NCBI RefSeq assembly: GCF_040939455.1
Contig: NC_134117.1
Span: 27,893,501 to 27,957,500, forward strand
Direction: 5' to 3'
DNA: 64,000 nt
From: Microcebus murinus
Taxonomy: Eukaryota; Chordata; Mammalia; Primates; Cheirogaleidae
The translations under genes and the position numbers were made by a program. Below are positions 32,948-45,500 of this stretch, piece by piece (within the stretch, counting starts at the first letter, position 1; the number at the start of each line of letters is the position of its first letter). Under the pieces are notes generated by a model. The model ran no database searches and was not told the origin of the DNA. It was given only the letters and a program-made list of their open reading frames with translations.

Positions 32948-35759
32948 GTATGCAGCATGACCCGGGAGGCCGTGCAGTGGAGGGGATGGGGTCCGGCACC
33001 CGGCAAGGCTGAGTCTAATTCAGCAGAGACCACAAGGAGAGGATGGGCTCATGTCCCTGTGGAGGGGGCAAAGGCTCTATTGCATCCCACCACCCACAGA
33101 AGGCTCCTCCCATGCTGCCTGCCTCTCCAAGGCTTGTGGAAACATCTGGCAGGTGGGAGTTTTGGGGTGCCCAATGGGAGACATCAGGCACAGGGGCTCG
33201 CGGGAAAGTGGGGTGTGAGAACACACAACAGCAACCTGTGTCTGGAACCCTTGCCCCATTCCTGGCTGTAACCTCAATGGTGGGTGAGCAGGTTCTATAG
33301 GAGAAAACTGACAAATCACAAAAGCTGAGATTTAAAGCATTATTTATTGCCAAATACCAGATGAAATTATTTACTTACACATATGCAGCCAGGAATTGAG
33401 TGCTAAATCCCTAAGCTTCAGTTGGGTCCCGTCTCAGATAACTGAGCTCAAAGAATTGTGTTCCTGTTCCAAACCCTCTCCAGCGCTTTTTTTGAAGGCA
33501 CGCTCCCCCCCATCTTTCTGGATGGAGGACCTATTGTCAGAGTCTCTGACAGGGAGATCTTTCTAGGGAAGGCTGTTTTTCTAATTCCAGCACGGCTGCT
33601 GACTAAACTCTGATAATCTGCCAATAGACTGCTGATGGCAGAGCAATCCAGTTCCTGTTTTGGGTGCCAAAAATTAGGAAGCCAGAGCCGTGCACAACAA
33701 CTTCTCATGTGAACCTCAGCCTCACTCACACCCGACCTGCACTTCGGACGTAGAAATTCTCTCGTGCTCACAGAGACTTCCAAAGTGGCAGGCTGCCCGA
33801 GTCCAAATCCTGGGGCCGACAGCATCCTTGAGAGGTCATCTGGGGCATCTCCTCGCCTCCAGACACCTGGCTGGTGGCATAATCTCAAAGTCCTGCCCAG
33901 AAAGGGTTGTCACTGCCTCCCCTGAGTTTACGATGCCTTTCTAAGAAAGGGTGAGATGAAGGCTGACCCATTGGACAAAGTTTGGGAAACAAATGACTAG
34001 ACAATAAGCTAGTTTGCACAGCTCAAGCCCTCTCAGCGTGCCCGAGAGCTCCGTGCACGGACGTAGCATGGACAGGCAGCGTCAGTAATAAACCATGTTT
34101 CCCTGGGAAAGGGAATAAACATGCAGGCGCTTCAGCCTAGATTTGTTCAGTCAATTTTTCTGAATAGTTCCTAGTTCTGTGCACTGGGTTAGCGTGGCAA
34201 TTAAGTGCCTTGATCTTGCAGGGGAAGGCGGGTGGGCTGGGGCGGGGAATGAAGCCCTTGAAAGTGATGAGATAGAAGGGAGGCTCCGACTGGGAGAGCG
34301 GCTGAGACGCGAAATAAAAGAACTCAGAGGTGGCGGCTGGGTGAGCATGAAGGGGGCATTGTTCACGCTGGCTGGGCTGGCATGGAACCGAGCAGGGGGA
34401 CGGAGGGGACCCAGAGGAGGCAGCTGAGGAGCACGGCGGGGACGGGCGCCCCAGCCAACTGTGCCGGCTGGGCTGGAAGGATGGGCAGCTCAAGGAGGCA
34501 GCAGCAGCTTCCGCGGAGGCATGGGGGAGGCTGGGCAGCTGGCGTGCCCAGAGGACACGTTAGAGCAGCTCCGCAGACTTCCAAGAGCCATTTGGCTGAC
34601 AAGAACCCATTTGGCCCACCATGCCGCTATGCTGTCTGCCTGCCTTCCCCAGCCCACCCTTTCCCTGCCCGCCAAGCCCCCCAACACTCCCCTGCAGCTC
34701 CCCTTGTCACGCGGCTAATAACACATGGACAACCGGCTGGAAAGCTAGCCCAGAGTGCCCCCCTGAGCCCCAGGGATGGACCCCAACCATAAAGGCCACC
34801 ATGCTGAGCCCCGTCTGATGGCTGAGGCTCTGGGCAGGTGGCCAGTGCTCAGTGCAGGCCAATGCCAGGGCCCTGAGCAGGCAGGCGGGAAGCAGCCACG
34901 GCCAGGTGTGCAGCCAGGGAGCTGAAGGTCCCTGGACCAAGCCGTGCAGCACCCACCCGTTGGCCAGCTGTGTGAGCTGGGAGAACCTCCTGCCTTACTG
35001 AAGAGCTGAGGTCCGGAGGGACCCTCCAAGGTCACAGAGGAGTTTGTAGGGAACCAGCACTTACAGCCCCATCTCCTGATGCCTAAACGGCCACAGCCAG
35101 TTGGCCTTTCTGCTGAGCTTCAGCTCGAGAATCCTTCTCCAGCCTGCAGGACAGGAGGGGCTGGGGAAGGGGAAGCCCTGCACCCCCTGGGAAGCAGCCC
35201 CAGGGTGTCGTGGTGGAAGCAGCTGCCTGGCTGGGGTGCTCAGGGCAGGAGGGCGAGGCCCGGGCAGCCCGGGCAGGCGGGGCAAGGGCGCTGCAGGTAC
35301 ACCTGCTGTCGGGCTCTGAGGGAGGGGGAGGAGAGGTCTCCTCTCCAGACACCATCGATTCCGGTGGCCGCCTCCGCTCTGCTGGGTCACAGTGCCATCT
35401 AGCGGCCACCGTGCCTGTTCTCTGGGGACTTGAGGGCCCTGGAGGGCAGCGGAGCAAGAGATTGGGAGACAGTGGGGCAGTAGAACAACCACTCCTCCAC
35501 CCTCTGGTTCCCTGAAAATCCCAAGCCCCCACTCCCAAGAGGCTGCCCGAGGCCTCCTGGAGCCAAGACAGTGCAGACAGCTACCGTGCCTGGGAATCCC
35601 GGAAACTGGGTCCCGGCCACGGCAGAACCTGACTTGGAACCAGCGCAGGGTAGGTGGAAGCTGAGAGTCCTGCCTGCCTGTGTGGCCCTGGGCCCTATGA
35701 CCCTGGGCACATGCACCTCAGCTTTTCCGAGCACCCTGAGCTTGCAGTCTAGGAGAGGC

Positions 35760-35960
35760 TGAGGGCGCAGGGTCTGGAGCCAGGCCACAGGTGTACATCC
35801 TGCTCCGGACCAGGCAGCGATGGCGAACTATTAGCCTCTCCCAGCCTCGGTTTTCTCACCTTCAAAATGGGAGCATTGTGAGGAAGAAAGGAGGCACACA
35901 TGGGACATGCCTGGCATGCGGCCTGGCACATGGGCAGTGCCCATGGAGGGTAGCAAATAC
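35760..35960 (+). repeat. MIR SINE
   Basis: 'gggtctggagccaggccaca', 'ctcccagcctcggttttctc', 'accttcaaaatgggagcatt' and 'gcatgcggcctggcacatgg' are in MIR order. Confidence 0.8.
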
Positions 35961-37136
35961 CAACACCCTCCTGCTGTGAGGCGCTGCCAGGGCGACAGCC
36001 GGGCCCTCTGCTGGGCATCCCCTGGGTGCAGGGAGTGCTGTGCTAGGCACAGGGGTCACCCACAAGGAGGGGCCCCTGCCCTGAATGCGGTCTCTGTGTG
36101 TCCCCAGCCTGACCTCGGGCCCCAGGCACCAGCAGGGGCATCTTCCTCCCCTCCCCACTGGCCCCATCTCTCTTCTCTCCCACCCGACCCTGCCTCCCCC
36201 GGCCTCCGCCCCTCCCAGGAACTCTGCATTTTGGCCTCGCCCTTTGAGGGAGCATCTGTCCAGGCTGCAAGGTGGTGATTAAAGAAGCCTTAAAAGAAAT
36301 TTGGAAAGAAAGTGAAGGTGGATTTATGATGTCGGGCGGGCAGCTTCGCTGTTGGCTGGGAGCAGTGTGGAGCAAAGCAGAGGGCAGATCTGATTTATAG
36401 GAAGTCATTATTGGAGGAGACAGAGATGCCTAAAGCCCAGCTGAGGCCTTCTGGCAGATACCCACCAGCGGGCTTGACCCGGGGCTGCAGAGTGGGGAGC
36501 CTCCCAGGTCCCAGGCAGGTGCTGGCCCTTTGTCAGGAGCAAAGCCAGATCTGAGAGCCAGGGACCAGGCAGAGCTGGAGTGACAGGCTCCTCAGCCAGG
36601 GCTCAGGACCCCCAGGGAGTGCAGCGTGGGCCTGCCAGGGTACCCGGAGCCCAGCATACACGGGGACCATTTTCCTGGGGTAGACACATTCAATGAGGGT
36701 TGGGGGCACATCTTTTTTCTTTCAAAACAGACACAGATATGCTATAGAATAGAAATGTAATTTTTGTATGCATTTTTCTCAGCTAACGCAAGAGATTTTG
36801 CAGAAATGTCAAGCCTGTGGCTGGCCACTCCAGGCTACACCCACAGGCTTGCCAGCACAAATCCCTCCTCTGTTGCGAGGGAACAAATGATGGGGCCTGC
36901 CCTTCCACCTCTCTCCCCTTAACACTCAGTAGCGACAGGGCAGGAAGGAGGGGGCGACGGCTGTCTTTGTCTAACGCCCTCCCCTCCACACAGCCAGAGC
37001 CCTGCCCGGCATCTGGAAGCCTCCAGAGGGCTTGGGAGTAGCAACGCCAGCACCAACACAGTGTTACTCTGTTTTTAGCATTTTTCAGGAAATTTAGGAT
37101 GAGAGCCCCTGTTACCACCCCACCCTTCCCACACAC

Positions 37137-37190
37137 CGTGTGCGCGCACACACAGACACACAGACACACACGCACACGCACACCGCCCAT
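37137..37190. repeat. (CA)n microsatellite, imperfect
   Basis: CACA, CAGA and CGCA units over about 50 bases. Confidence 0.93.
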
Positions 37191-37797
37191 TCCTCCACCC
37201 CGCGTTCTCCAGCCTCTTTGGCCTGCTCTTTTACATCTTGGATGTTCCTGGCAGCCTGCAGACCTTGGTGTCCACCAGAATCCTCCTTCTGTCAAGGCCC
37301 CAGCAGATTATCCCCCGGGCCCAAGCACGATGGCTGGCAGGCCTCACTTCAGAGTCTTCACAGATGCCGAGTCTAGACCGGAGCTGGAATGGCTCCCGAC
37401 ACACTTATCCTGTGGCCACACTGGAGGATGCATTCATTGAGAAGTACAGCAGGAAGGAGTCTTGGAGAGCTTCTCATTCTCCCACCCACTTCACAGGGAT
37501 GGAGACTGAGGCCTGGACAGCGCACATCCCAAGATCCTGCCGGTGCACAGGGCAGAGGCCAGGCAAGAGCTCGAGGCCTTTCCTTAGCACTGTGGACCCC
37601 ACGCTGCCTCGTCCCTGGGCCCAGGCCCTCAGTTGAAAGTAGCTCAGCAGCGTGCACGCCCCCTCCCTGCAGTCTTTTCCACCCCCCCACCCCCTTCCCT
37701 GGTGCTATCTGAGAGCTGCATCACCTGCACCTGAATTATTGTGCTTGAGTCTATATCACCAAAGTGCTGGAGTTCACAGGTATAGGGTGTAGTTTTA

Positions 37798-38170
<373 letters not shown>

Positions 38171-38469
38171 AAGGGGTGTTGTTCTTGAGGACAACCAAAG
38201 CTGTCCTATGAGGCTTGGGCCCAATGAGCAGAACATCAGAGGGAATGTTGGAATGTGGCCAGAGGAAATGGGGGCTACGGAAGGGTATTTTCCCCTGTAA
38301 CCCCACCCTTTCTGCCCAGCCAGGTGGGCAGAGGAAGAAGCCTTCAGGGAGGGCTGAGCGGGGAGGAGCATTCACACCCCAACAGCAGAGCTAGGAGGCC
38401 TTTGAAGCTTGAAAGTGCTGAGAAAAATAAAGGGATATTATTCACCCAGCAGGTGGTAAATTGTCCCAG

Positions 38470-38700
38470 CTAATGACTATGTGGCACCTGACATTTTCCA
38501 AGGCACCTTCCAAAAACCAGCTCACTTAATATTTATGACAGCCCTGAGAAGGAGCCATTATTATATGATCAGTCTTATGTTATAGCAGAGAACACAGAAG
38601 CCCAGAAAGGTTCAGTGAAGTGTCCAAGGTCACACAGCTCAAACTTGGACTTTCTGATCCCCAGCCCTGTGGTTTCCCACCACCAGTGCTGCCTTTCCAG
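38470..38700 (-). repeat. MIR SINE, antisense
   Basis: 'ctaatgactatgtggcacct', 'cttaatatttatgacagccc', 'gaagtgtccaaggtcacaca' and 'gctcaaacttggac' follow reverse MIR order. Confidence 0.85.
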
Positions 38701-39189
38701 CCTCACCTGGGGAACTGTTTGTCCCCAAGAGAATGTGCTGGCCTCAGATGTAAAAGAATTAATTGATATAAAGTGGAGTTAACATCATTCTCCAAGTCTA
38801 AATAAAGATGTTCCAACCTGCCCCCAGGAAGCCCATATGCTGTGTGCTGAGCCTTAGGAGGTGGGGGAGAGGGTGGGCAAGAGAAAGAAGAGGAGGGGGA
38901 GGGTCCTGGTGGAAGACACCTGCTGAATGAGGGGCCTTTGTCAGTGACCTGGCAGGGCATAGGAGGGGCAGCCTTCATTTACAAGGGGTGGATTTTATTG
39001 GCTTGAACAGGACTTGCATGTTGACCTGTGGCATCAGTGAGGGGTGCAGACACCTGGCCCTCAGACACCCCTACCTCAGACCCCCCTTTAGCCGCCCAGG
39101 TTAAGGGGCTGGGGCTGGGGCCCAGGAGGCCAGCTCCCTGACTGCCAACTCACCTGCTCCACAACTGTGCAGCCAACTTGCCAAGGAGT

Positions 39190-39345
39190 TGAGGGTAACA
39201 TCTCTGTTATGGTCTGGTTGCCATGGCAATAAATTGTGGCTAATTAGTAGTGTGGTTACCATGGCAATTTTCTAGTAATTACAGGTTACAAATGGTACAA
39301 GGCTTCAACCCAACCCAATTAGTTAATTAGAAAGATTTAGAAATT
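39190..39345. promoter_or_regulatory. Candidate enhancer: two RFX X-boxes with homeobox cores
   Basis: gttgccatggcaat at 39217-39230 and gttaccatggcaat at 39255-39268 both fit the RFX X-box palindrome GTTRCCATGGYAAC, differing from it only at the last base. Their starts are 38 bases apart in the same orientation. TAATTA-type cores lie at 39241 (taattag), about 39275 (gtaattac) and 39316-39330 (aattagttaattag). The block is repeat-free. RFX factors act in ciliogenesis and neural or sensory enhancers. Its action on CRTAC1 is inference. Confidence 0.45.
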
Positions 39346-40138
39346 TGTCCAAAAAGGAAATAACCTGCTTTGTAGAAAATGAAGGGAATGTGTCACAGCT
39401 TGGGAGCCAGAGGCAGAGAGGAAATTGGAGGGTGTGGAAGCGGGGGAAGAAGGATGGAGCTGCATGGCAGCCAGCCCCCAGGTCCCACCTGGAATTTCCA
39501 GGGGCCTAGGCAAGGCCAAGGGTTTCTCACGGAAGCTGGCGTCTGGCGTCTGGCAGGACCAGGACGGGGACAGATGCCAGCAGCCACTTAACGGCTCCTC
39601 TTTTAATGGGCAGAGGCAGGGCCCAGGTCATAGCCCAGCACCTTTTCCTGCTGGCTTTAAGAAAGGCCTCTGAAAGCCACCCCACTGTACCCCGTGGCTC
39701 TCATGAAAAGCAGATGCCGTGTCTTGGAGGATGCTCCGCAGGAGTGATGTGAAGTTAGCGGCTCCATTGTCATGAGGCCTGAGCTCTCTTTGAGAGCTAA
39801 TCAGATTATCTGGGAGGAATCGGGCGGCATAGGGCCCAGAGTGTGTTAACAAGGAGTCCGCCCATGACAGCAATAAGAGTGACAGTGCCACCTCCCTCCC
39901 ACCACCCATCTCGCTGGCCCCAGATGCCAGCTCTGGTGGGCAGGTGAGAAAGGCCCCATGATTTCCTCTGGGGGCATCTCTCAGGGGGCGGGAGGAGCCC
40001 AGGGACCAAGAGAACCCCTGTCTCTAATTAGCACAGTCACTTTGGGGAAACCTCTGCCCCTGAGACCTGCAGGTGGCGGGTGTGGGGGTGGGAGGCTTGC
40101 CCATCATGACACAGGTCTGCCTGAGCTCTCATTTATTA

Positions 40139-40154
40139 AAAAAAAAAAAAAAAA
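40139..40154. repeat. Poly(A) tract
   Basis: A run of about 16 A preceded by 'catttatt'. I see no SINE or pseudogene body attached upstream. Confidence 0.9.
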
Positions 40155-40204
40155 TTGAGTTCTTCTGGAGTGCTCTGATAACTCTTATTATGCTGAACAG
40201 CCCT

Positions 40205-40372
40205 TTAGGGCTGTACTTCCCAAATTTTACTATGCACACACAGCATCCAGGGGTCTTGTTAGAATGCAGGATCTGGTTCAGTAGGGGACCAAGATTCTGC
40301 ATTTCTAACAAACTCCAAGGTGCTACTCCTGCAGCTGCCCACAGGTCCCACTCTGAGCAGCAAGGCTGTAGC
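40205..40372 (+). mobile_element. MER5A-like hAT MITE
   Basis: 'gtacttcccaaattttacta', 'ggtcttgttagaatgcagga', 'gattctgcatttctaacaaa' and 'ccactctgagcagcaaggct' are in MER5A order. Confidence 0.85.
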
Positions 40373-40404
40373 ATCCCCAAAGCCCTTTCACATACAGCTC
40401 ACCT

Positions 40405-41275
40405 TATTTTTTTAATTGATAAAGATTATATATATTTATGATATACGACTTATTTTTAATATATTTGTGGTGTCCAACATGATATTTTGAAATGAGTACA
40501 CATTGTGGAATGGCTAAATCAAGCCAATTAACATACAAATTACCTCTCATACTTACCATTTTTTTGTAGTGAGAACGCTTAAAATCTATTGTCTCAGCAA
40601 GTTCAAGTATACGGTGCATTATTATTAATTGCAGTCACCATGTCGTACAATAATCTCTTATTCTTCCTGTTAAACTGATACTTTGTATACTTTGACCAAC
40701 ATCTCTCCAACCCCCACCCCAATCCCCAGCCCCTGGTAACCCCCATTCTACTCTCTGTTTCTGTGAGTTCAACTTTTTTAGATCCACATAAGTGAGATCG
40801 TGCAGTATCTGTCTCTCTGTGCCTGGCTTATTTCACTGAGCATGATGTCCTCCAGGGTCATCCATGTTGTCGAAATGACAGGATTGCCTTCTTTCTTAAG
40901 GCTGAATAATAGTCCACCATATATATGCACATTTTCTTTATCCATCCATCCATTGATGGACACCAGGTTTCTCTGATATCTTGGGTACTGTGAACAGTGC
41001 TGCAGTGAACGTGGGAGCACAGATATGTCTCAGGCACACTGATTTCATTTCCTTTGGATGTACACCCAGCAGTGGGATTGCTGGATCATTTGGTAGGTCT
41101 ATTTTTAACTTTTTTCGGAACCTCCATACTGTTTTCCATAATGGCTTTACTAATGTGCGTTCCCACCAGCAGCGTGCAAGTGTTCCCTTTCCTCTGCATC
41201 CAAACCGACACTCGGAATCTTGTCTTTTTGATGATACCCATTCCAACGGATATATCTCACCTCATTTGGTCCTTT
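40405..41275 (-). mobile_element. L1 3' end with ORF2 C-terminus, antisense
   Basis: The minus strand encodes [20 protein letters not shown] followed by a DPAIPLLGV segment and an AALFTVPK segment, the conserved C-terminal part of L1 ORF2. The + strand from 40405 shows the typical antisense L1 3' UTR ('gtggtgtccaacatgatatt', 'gtgagttcaacttttttaga', 'tgttgtcgaaatgacaggat'). The element is 5' truncated and its reading frame does not continue upstream, so it is an inactive relic of a primate-age or older L1. Confidence 0.93.
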
Positions 41276-41309
41276 CAGAAAAATTGCAGTGGAAAAGGCA
41301 GGTCAGACT

Positions 41310-41435
41310 ATCCTTCTTTTACAGATGAGGAAACCGAGGTTCAAAGGGTAAGGCAAATTGCCTGAGGGCACACAGTTTGTAAGAAGCCAAGCTGGGACTA
41401 GAATCTGCGTCCTGGCGCTGGTGGGGCTGCTTCCT
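41310..41435 (-). repeat. MIR SINE fragment, antisense
   Basis: 'cttttacagatgaggaaacc', 'gaggttcaaagggtaaggca', 'aattgcctgagggcacacag' and 'gctgggactagaatctgcgt' match the reverse MIR core. Confidence 0.85.
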
Positions 41436-41664
41436 GCCTGGTGATTCTGACACTTGGGGTGTGGCCAAGGAAAGGCCTTCTCGGTGCAGGTTTGTGTCCC
41501 TGGGAGCAGAACGGGAGCCTGGCAGGCAGACAGTGTTTTTTGGCAACCCACTGGCTGGGGGTAGTGTGTTCAAGGCATGTTAAGGTTGGACTTCTTGACA
41601 TGGCTAGCCCAAATTTGACCTTGGAGACTTCAAAGCCTAATGTAGAGCTGGCTTGACTTCTTTC

Positions 41665-42115
41665 TTCTTTTAAATATATACTTTATTGGATTTCTTCCTT
41701 TCAAACTACTTTCTTGTTGCAATAAGTCAAATGATACAAAGACATTCAAAGAAAAGACCAACTATCATCTCTCCTTCCCAACCCAGATGCTACCCCATCA
41801 AAGTGGCCAGTGTTAACAGCCTGGGGTGTGGCCTTTCCCACTTTTCTTCGTATAGAATAAGCTTGCACAAGCATGTAAACTCAGAAATATCACGTATTTT
41901 CCTATGTTTTTAAATAAAAGTAAGATCACATGATATCATTACTTGATGAATTGCTTATTCCGTTAACAATATATCATGGGCACCCCTCCAAGTCAATACC
42001 TATGGATCTACACAGTCTTTATAGTAGCTGCAGGATGGCCTGTCATATGGATGCACCATAATCCATTCAACCACTTCGCTGTCAATGTGTACAATTGTTT
42101 CCTACGTCAAACAAA
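41665..42115 (-). mobile_element. Probable old L1M fragment, antisense
   Basis: 'tagctgcaggatggcctgtc' with 'tggatgcaccataatccatt', 'caaccacttcgctgtcaatg' and 'atgaattgcttattccgtta' resembles antisense 3' regions of old L1M elements. It is diverged and has no usable frame. Confidence 0.55.
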
Positions 42116-42558
42116 GCCAAGTAAGCATCCTTGTGCCTGTGGCTGGAACCTCTTCCTATTGGCTCCTAAAGGAGGAGCCTACCCAGTGGCCTTGACCAGC
42201 ACATGTGTGACTCAGAGAGGGAGTGGGGGAGGCTGTCAGGAGGTCTGTGACTTCACCAAAGTGGCCTGGCAGAGCCGGGTTTAGGATTATGGCAATTCAG
42301 CCACCTCTCTCAGAGGGCAGGGCAGGGCGTCGGCATCTAGGGGCCTGTGTCCTCTGTCCTCTTAGCTCATGGACTCGCCTGTTTGCCACAAAGGGACTGG
42401 GTCTAGCTCCTGCCCGTGCTCCCTCAGTGCTGTCGCCCTCCACACAGGTCTATGGGGGCGGTGAGCCCGGGCTCAGGGACGCAGGCGAAGGTCAGAATTC
42501 CTCCCAGGGCCTGGGGCTTTGCTGCTGCCACTCACCGTGGGCCGCTGTCCTCTCCTAG

Positions 42559-42693
42559 GGGGCCGGGGCGTCAGCGTGGGCCCCATCCTCAGCAGCAGCG
42601 CCTCGGATATCTTCTGCGACAACGAGAACGGGCCTAACTTCCTCTTCCACAACCGGGGCGACGGCACCTTCGTGGATGCTGCGGCCAGTGTTG
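42559..42693 (+). CDS. CRTAC1: CRTAC1 exon 6
   Basis: Encodes GGRGVSVGPILSSSASDIFC through FVDAAASV, about residues 239-283. It contains DNENGPNFLFHNRGDGTFVD, the FG-GAP/VCBS pattern in which an asparagine-rich loop is followed by the 'LFxNxGDGTF' strand typical of CRTAC1 and related propellers. The acceptor is TCCTCTCCTAG, less common than CAG. The donor is TTG|GTGAGT. It begins with two bases of the split glycine and ends with one base. From memory, human has alanine where this exon has the final valine. Confidence 0.97.
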
Positions 42694-43009
42694 GTGAGTG
42701 GATGCAGCCGCCGCGCTGCGCTCCTTGAGCCCCCAGACCCACGGGGGCACCGGCTGCCCTGCCCCCTCCCGCCTCGGGGAGATGGACAAGTCGCCACCCG
42801 CCCACACCACACGGAGAGACAGTACTTGTCACTCCAATTCACATCCCACATGGCTCGGCCCACAGGGGATGTTTGCTGCTGGGACTCCCGACCATTGTCA
42901 CTTTCCAACAGCTGGATTGGCCTGCAGTCCTCTGAGTCCTGCTGTGTCTCTCAGCATCAATTCCCCTCCGAGCGGCCTCTCCCGCCGTGGCCCCCTCCCA
43001 CATTTATCT

Positions 43010-43190
43010 GAGACATTCATTCAGTCCAACAACCATTCACGGAGCCCCTCGCAGTGCAGGCCGGTGCTAGGAGCTGGGGATGCTGCGTGAATGAGGCTGA
43101 GACCACCCAACACACGGAACGACACTGACATTCTAGAAACAGATGTGTACACAAACAGCTGGGGTGAGAAGCAGGACAAAATCCACACGA
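43010..43190 (-). mobile_element. L2 LINE terminus, antisense
   Basis: 'cattcattcagtccaacaac' then 'cattcacggagcccctcgca' and 'gctaggagctggggatgctg' are the antisense L2 end. 'acactgacattctagaaaca' continues the match. Confidence 0.82.
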
Positions 43191-43224
43191 AACGGTGCCC
43201 AGGCTCCCAGCTCCGCTCCTCTTC

Positions 43225-43545
43225 CTCCCTTTGTGCTCATCCCTCATCAACCTCAGAGCCTTTGCACCTGCCCTCCCTCGGCCTGGCCTGCCCCGAACCC
43301 ACAGCCCGCAGAACCTCCCTTTGCCCCTCAGCACTTGGTTCAAATGCCACCTCTGCAAGCCCTTCCTGGCTTGCAGAGACTGGCCCTTCCCGCTCCACGT
43401 TCCCGCTGCCCCTTGAGTGCACCTCTCACTCAGGCTCCTATGTGGCCATCGTGGTTTGCCTAGGAGCTCTGCACGGACCGGGGCACCGATCTATCCATTC
43501 TTGACACAATGCTTGCCACCCAGGGCCACGCTGTAAATTCTGCTG
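43225..43545 (+). mobile_element. L2 LINE 3' end, sense
   Basis: 'agcctttgcacctgccctcc', 'cttggttcaaatgccacctc' and 'tgcaagcccttcctggcttg' match the L2 3' UTR, oppositely oriented to the neighbouring L2 scrap. Confidence 0.75.
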
Positions 43546-44029
43546 AGTGACAGAGTGAACACTTCAGAAAAGTTCACAAATGTGTGATCACATCCCACGT
43601 CTGCCCTTCAACTACTCCCCCTTGGCCATCCCACCACCCCGCCTTGTAGAAAAATAGAAGATTCGATTTCACCTCCTCCCTGGAGGCATAGGGAGGAGCT
43701 CTGGCCTCCAAAAGAAGAGGTGACTGGGATCTAGACACATATGCCAAAGGTCCTGCAAGCTCTAGCTGTTGCCGACAGCTAGCATCAAACCCCTGGGCGT
43801 GTGCCAGTCCACTCTGAATTAAGAGTATGGGATTCTGGCCTGGGAAGCTCCATTTTAGGGCGCTGCTGGCCCACAACACCGACCTGGCCCCAGGTGTCAC
43901 CCGTCAGCCCTCATCCTTGCCTGACCGCTTCTCCGTCCCTGGCAAAGCTGAAGTGGGGGCAACTCTCCTGGCCTGTGCTCCCACCAGCTCCCCCCTCCTA
44001 GCGCTGTACTCTGGCAGCAAATTTTCTCA

Positions 44030-44400
44030 TTGCTGAGAAATCATAAAGCGAAGGGAGAAAACCTCGAGGATTTGATAAGGTGTTAAAGAGATGGAAGCAG
44101 AGGTGAGCGAGCAAGTTGGAGAGGGAGAAGGTATCAGGCGGGAGGAGAGAGGCAAGGTGCTAGGCCCGTAATTGAAAGTCAGAGTGATTGCAGGGGTTTA
44201 ACAAGACATGTCAAGAGGGCATTCATCACCCAAACAGATGCTGCTGTGAAATGCAGCCTGGCACCGATTATTCCCGTGAAAGGGAACCAGCTCCTTGTCA
44301 AGGTGCCTCATAGATAGGAGAGAAATGGGCCGACGCAGAAGGCCACCGACATTCGGGCCAGGGAGTTTTGCAGAGAATTAATGGGGTATTAATCCTAGGG
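44030..44400. promoter_or_regulatory. Candidate conserved noncoding element
   Basis: About 370 bases without recognisable repeats, purine-rich, with 'gaggatttgataaggtgtta', 'cccgtaattgaaagtcagag', 'gaccaccgat'-like GATTA cores and 'gagaattaatggggtattaa' near the end. The uniform texture suggests constraint. This is a composition-based inference. Confidence 0.28.
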
Positions 44401-44929
44401 ATTGGAGGCTGCCCCCAGTCCTTTGCAAACCCTCTTTCTCCAGCCTGGGTCTCACTGCCTCTTCTCCTCCCACTTCCCCTCTCTCCTAGTGTCCTCTTCC
44501 CCCAAGAGGACGCTTAGCCTCTGAGGTTTTCAGGGGCCCCACCCTGCCTTCTCCTGGCTCCCACCCTCAGATCTGTGTTTGCAGCTGGCACGAGCTCTCT
44601 GTGTGTGCCCTGGGGTCTCTGATCCCCACCGCCCATCATATTGTCCTGCTGCCTGACACCCCAGAGGCCTGATGACTGACAGCTGTTTATCCTCTGCGAG
44701 GGTCAGTGTGGGTGGACACCTAAAGTCACTGTCAGCTCTGCACTGGCCCGGGGCAGCCAGTCAGGCTGTCACCTGGGCAACGCCGCTCTCCATCCTCCCC
44801 GAGGCCCCGATCAGGGGTGGTATGGGGGTGGGCATCCAGCACAAAGGCTTCCCTCCCCAGATCGCACCAGGCGTGCTGGCTGCCGCGTCTCCTCCCGTCA
44901 CCTGCCTTTGCTTTCTGTCATGTTATTTA

Positions 44930-45500
44930 CGTCTCTCATTCATCCCGCAAGTATTTACTGGAAACAGCTAGGCCACCGCAGGCCCTGAGATAGACACTGC
45001 GTGTGCAAACCCAGAGGAACCAAAAAGACAGTCCTAACCTCGCAGAGTGTCAGAGCCAGTGGGAAAACCAGACCCTGAGCAAGGAAACCGCACAGGAACA
45101 TGAACACACGCGGTGATCAGAAGGATGGAGGCTGTCGGGGACCGTGACAGGGTGGGCGGGGTGGCTGTCTCAGATGCGTGGGCAGGGCAGGCTTCCCTGA
45201 GGAGGTGCCGCTGTGGCTGAGAGCAGAAAAACCAGGAGCCAGGTACGCGAGAGCATGGGAGAGCGGGCCAGGTGGGGAGACCAGCGTGAGCAAAGGCCCA
45301 GAAGCTGGAAAAGGCTTGGCTCATTTGAGGAGTGAAAGGAACACGGGGGACCAGAGCTCAGCAAGTAGCGGGGAGAGTGGTACCAGATCCAGATAAGGCA
45401 GGCAGGGCCTCACCTTCCCCAGGCAGGAGTTTGAACTTGACCCAAGAGTACTAGCAAGTCACTGAGAGATTTAAGCAAAGGAGTGGCGTGATCAGCCCAC
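44930..45500 (-). mobile_element. L2 LINE 3' end, antisense, long copy
   Basis: From 'cattcatcccgcaagtattt' the sequence follows antisense L2 for over 500 bases: 'ttccctgaggaggtgccgct', 'agcgtgagcaaaggcccaga', 'gcaggagtttgaacttgacc' and 'aggagtggcgtgatcag'. It is the longest uninterrupted L2 in the window. Confidence 0.9.

Noticed and set aside
40139..40154. Poly(A) run as a possible processed-pseudogene tail
   Set aside because: No homology to a gene body and no flanking duplication upstream.
40938..41246. 102-codon minus-strand frame with basic residues
   Set aside because: It is the C-terminal end of a dead L1 ORF2, not a host gene.
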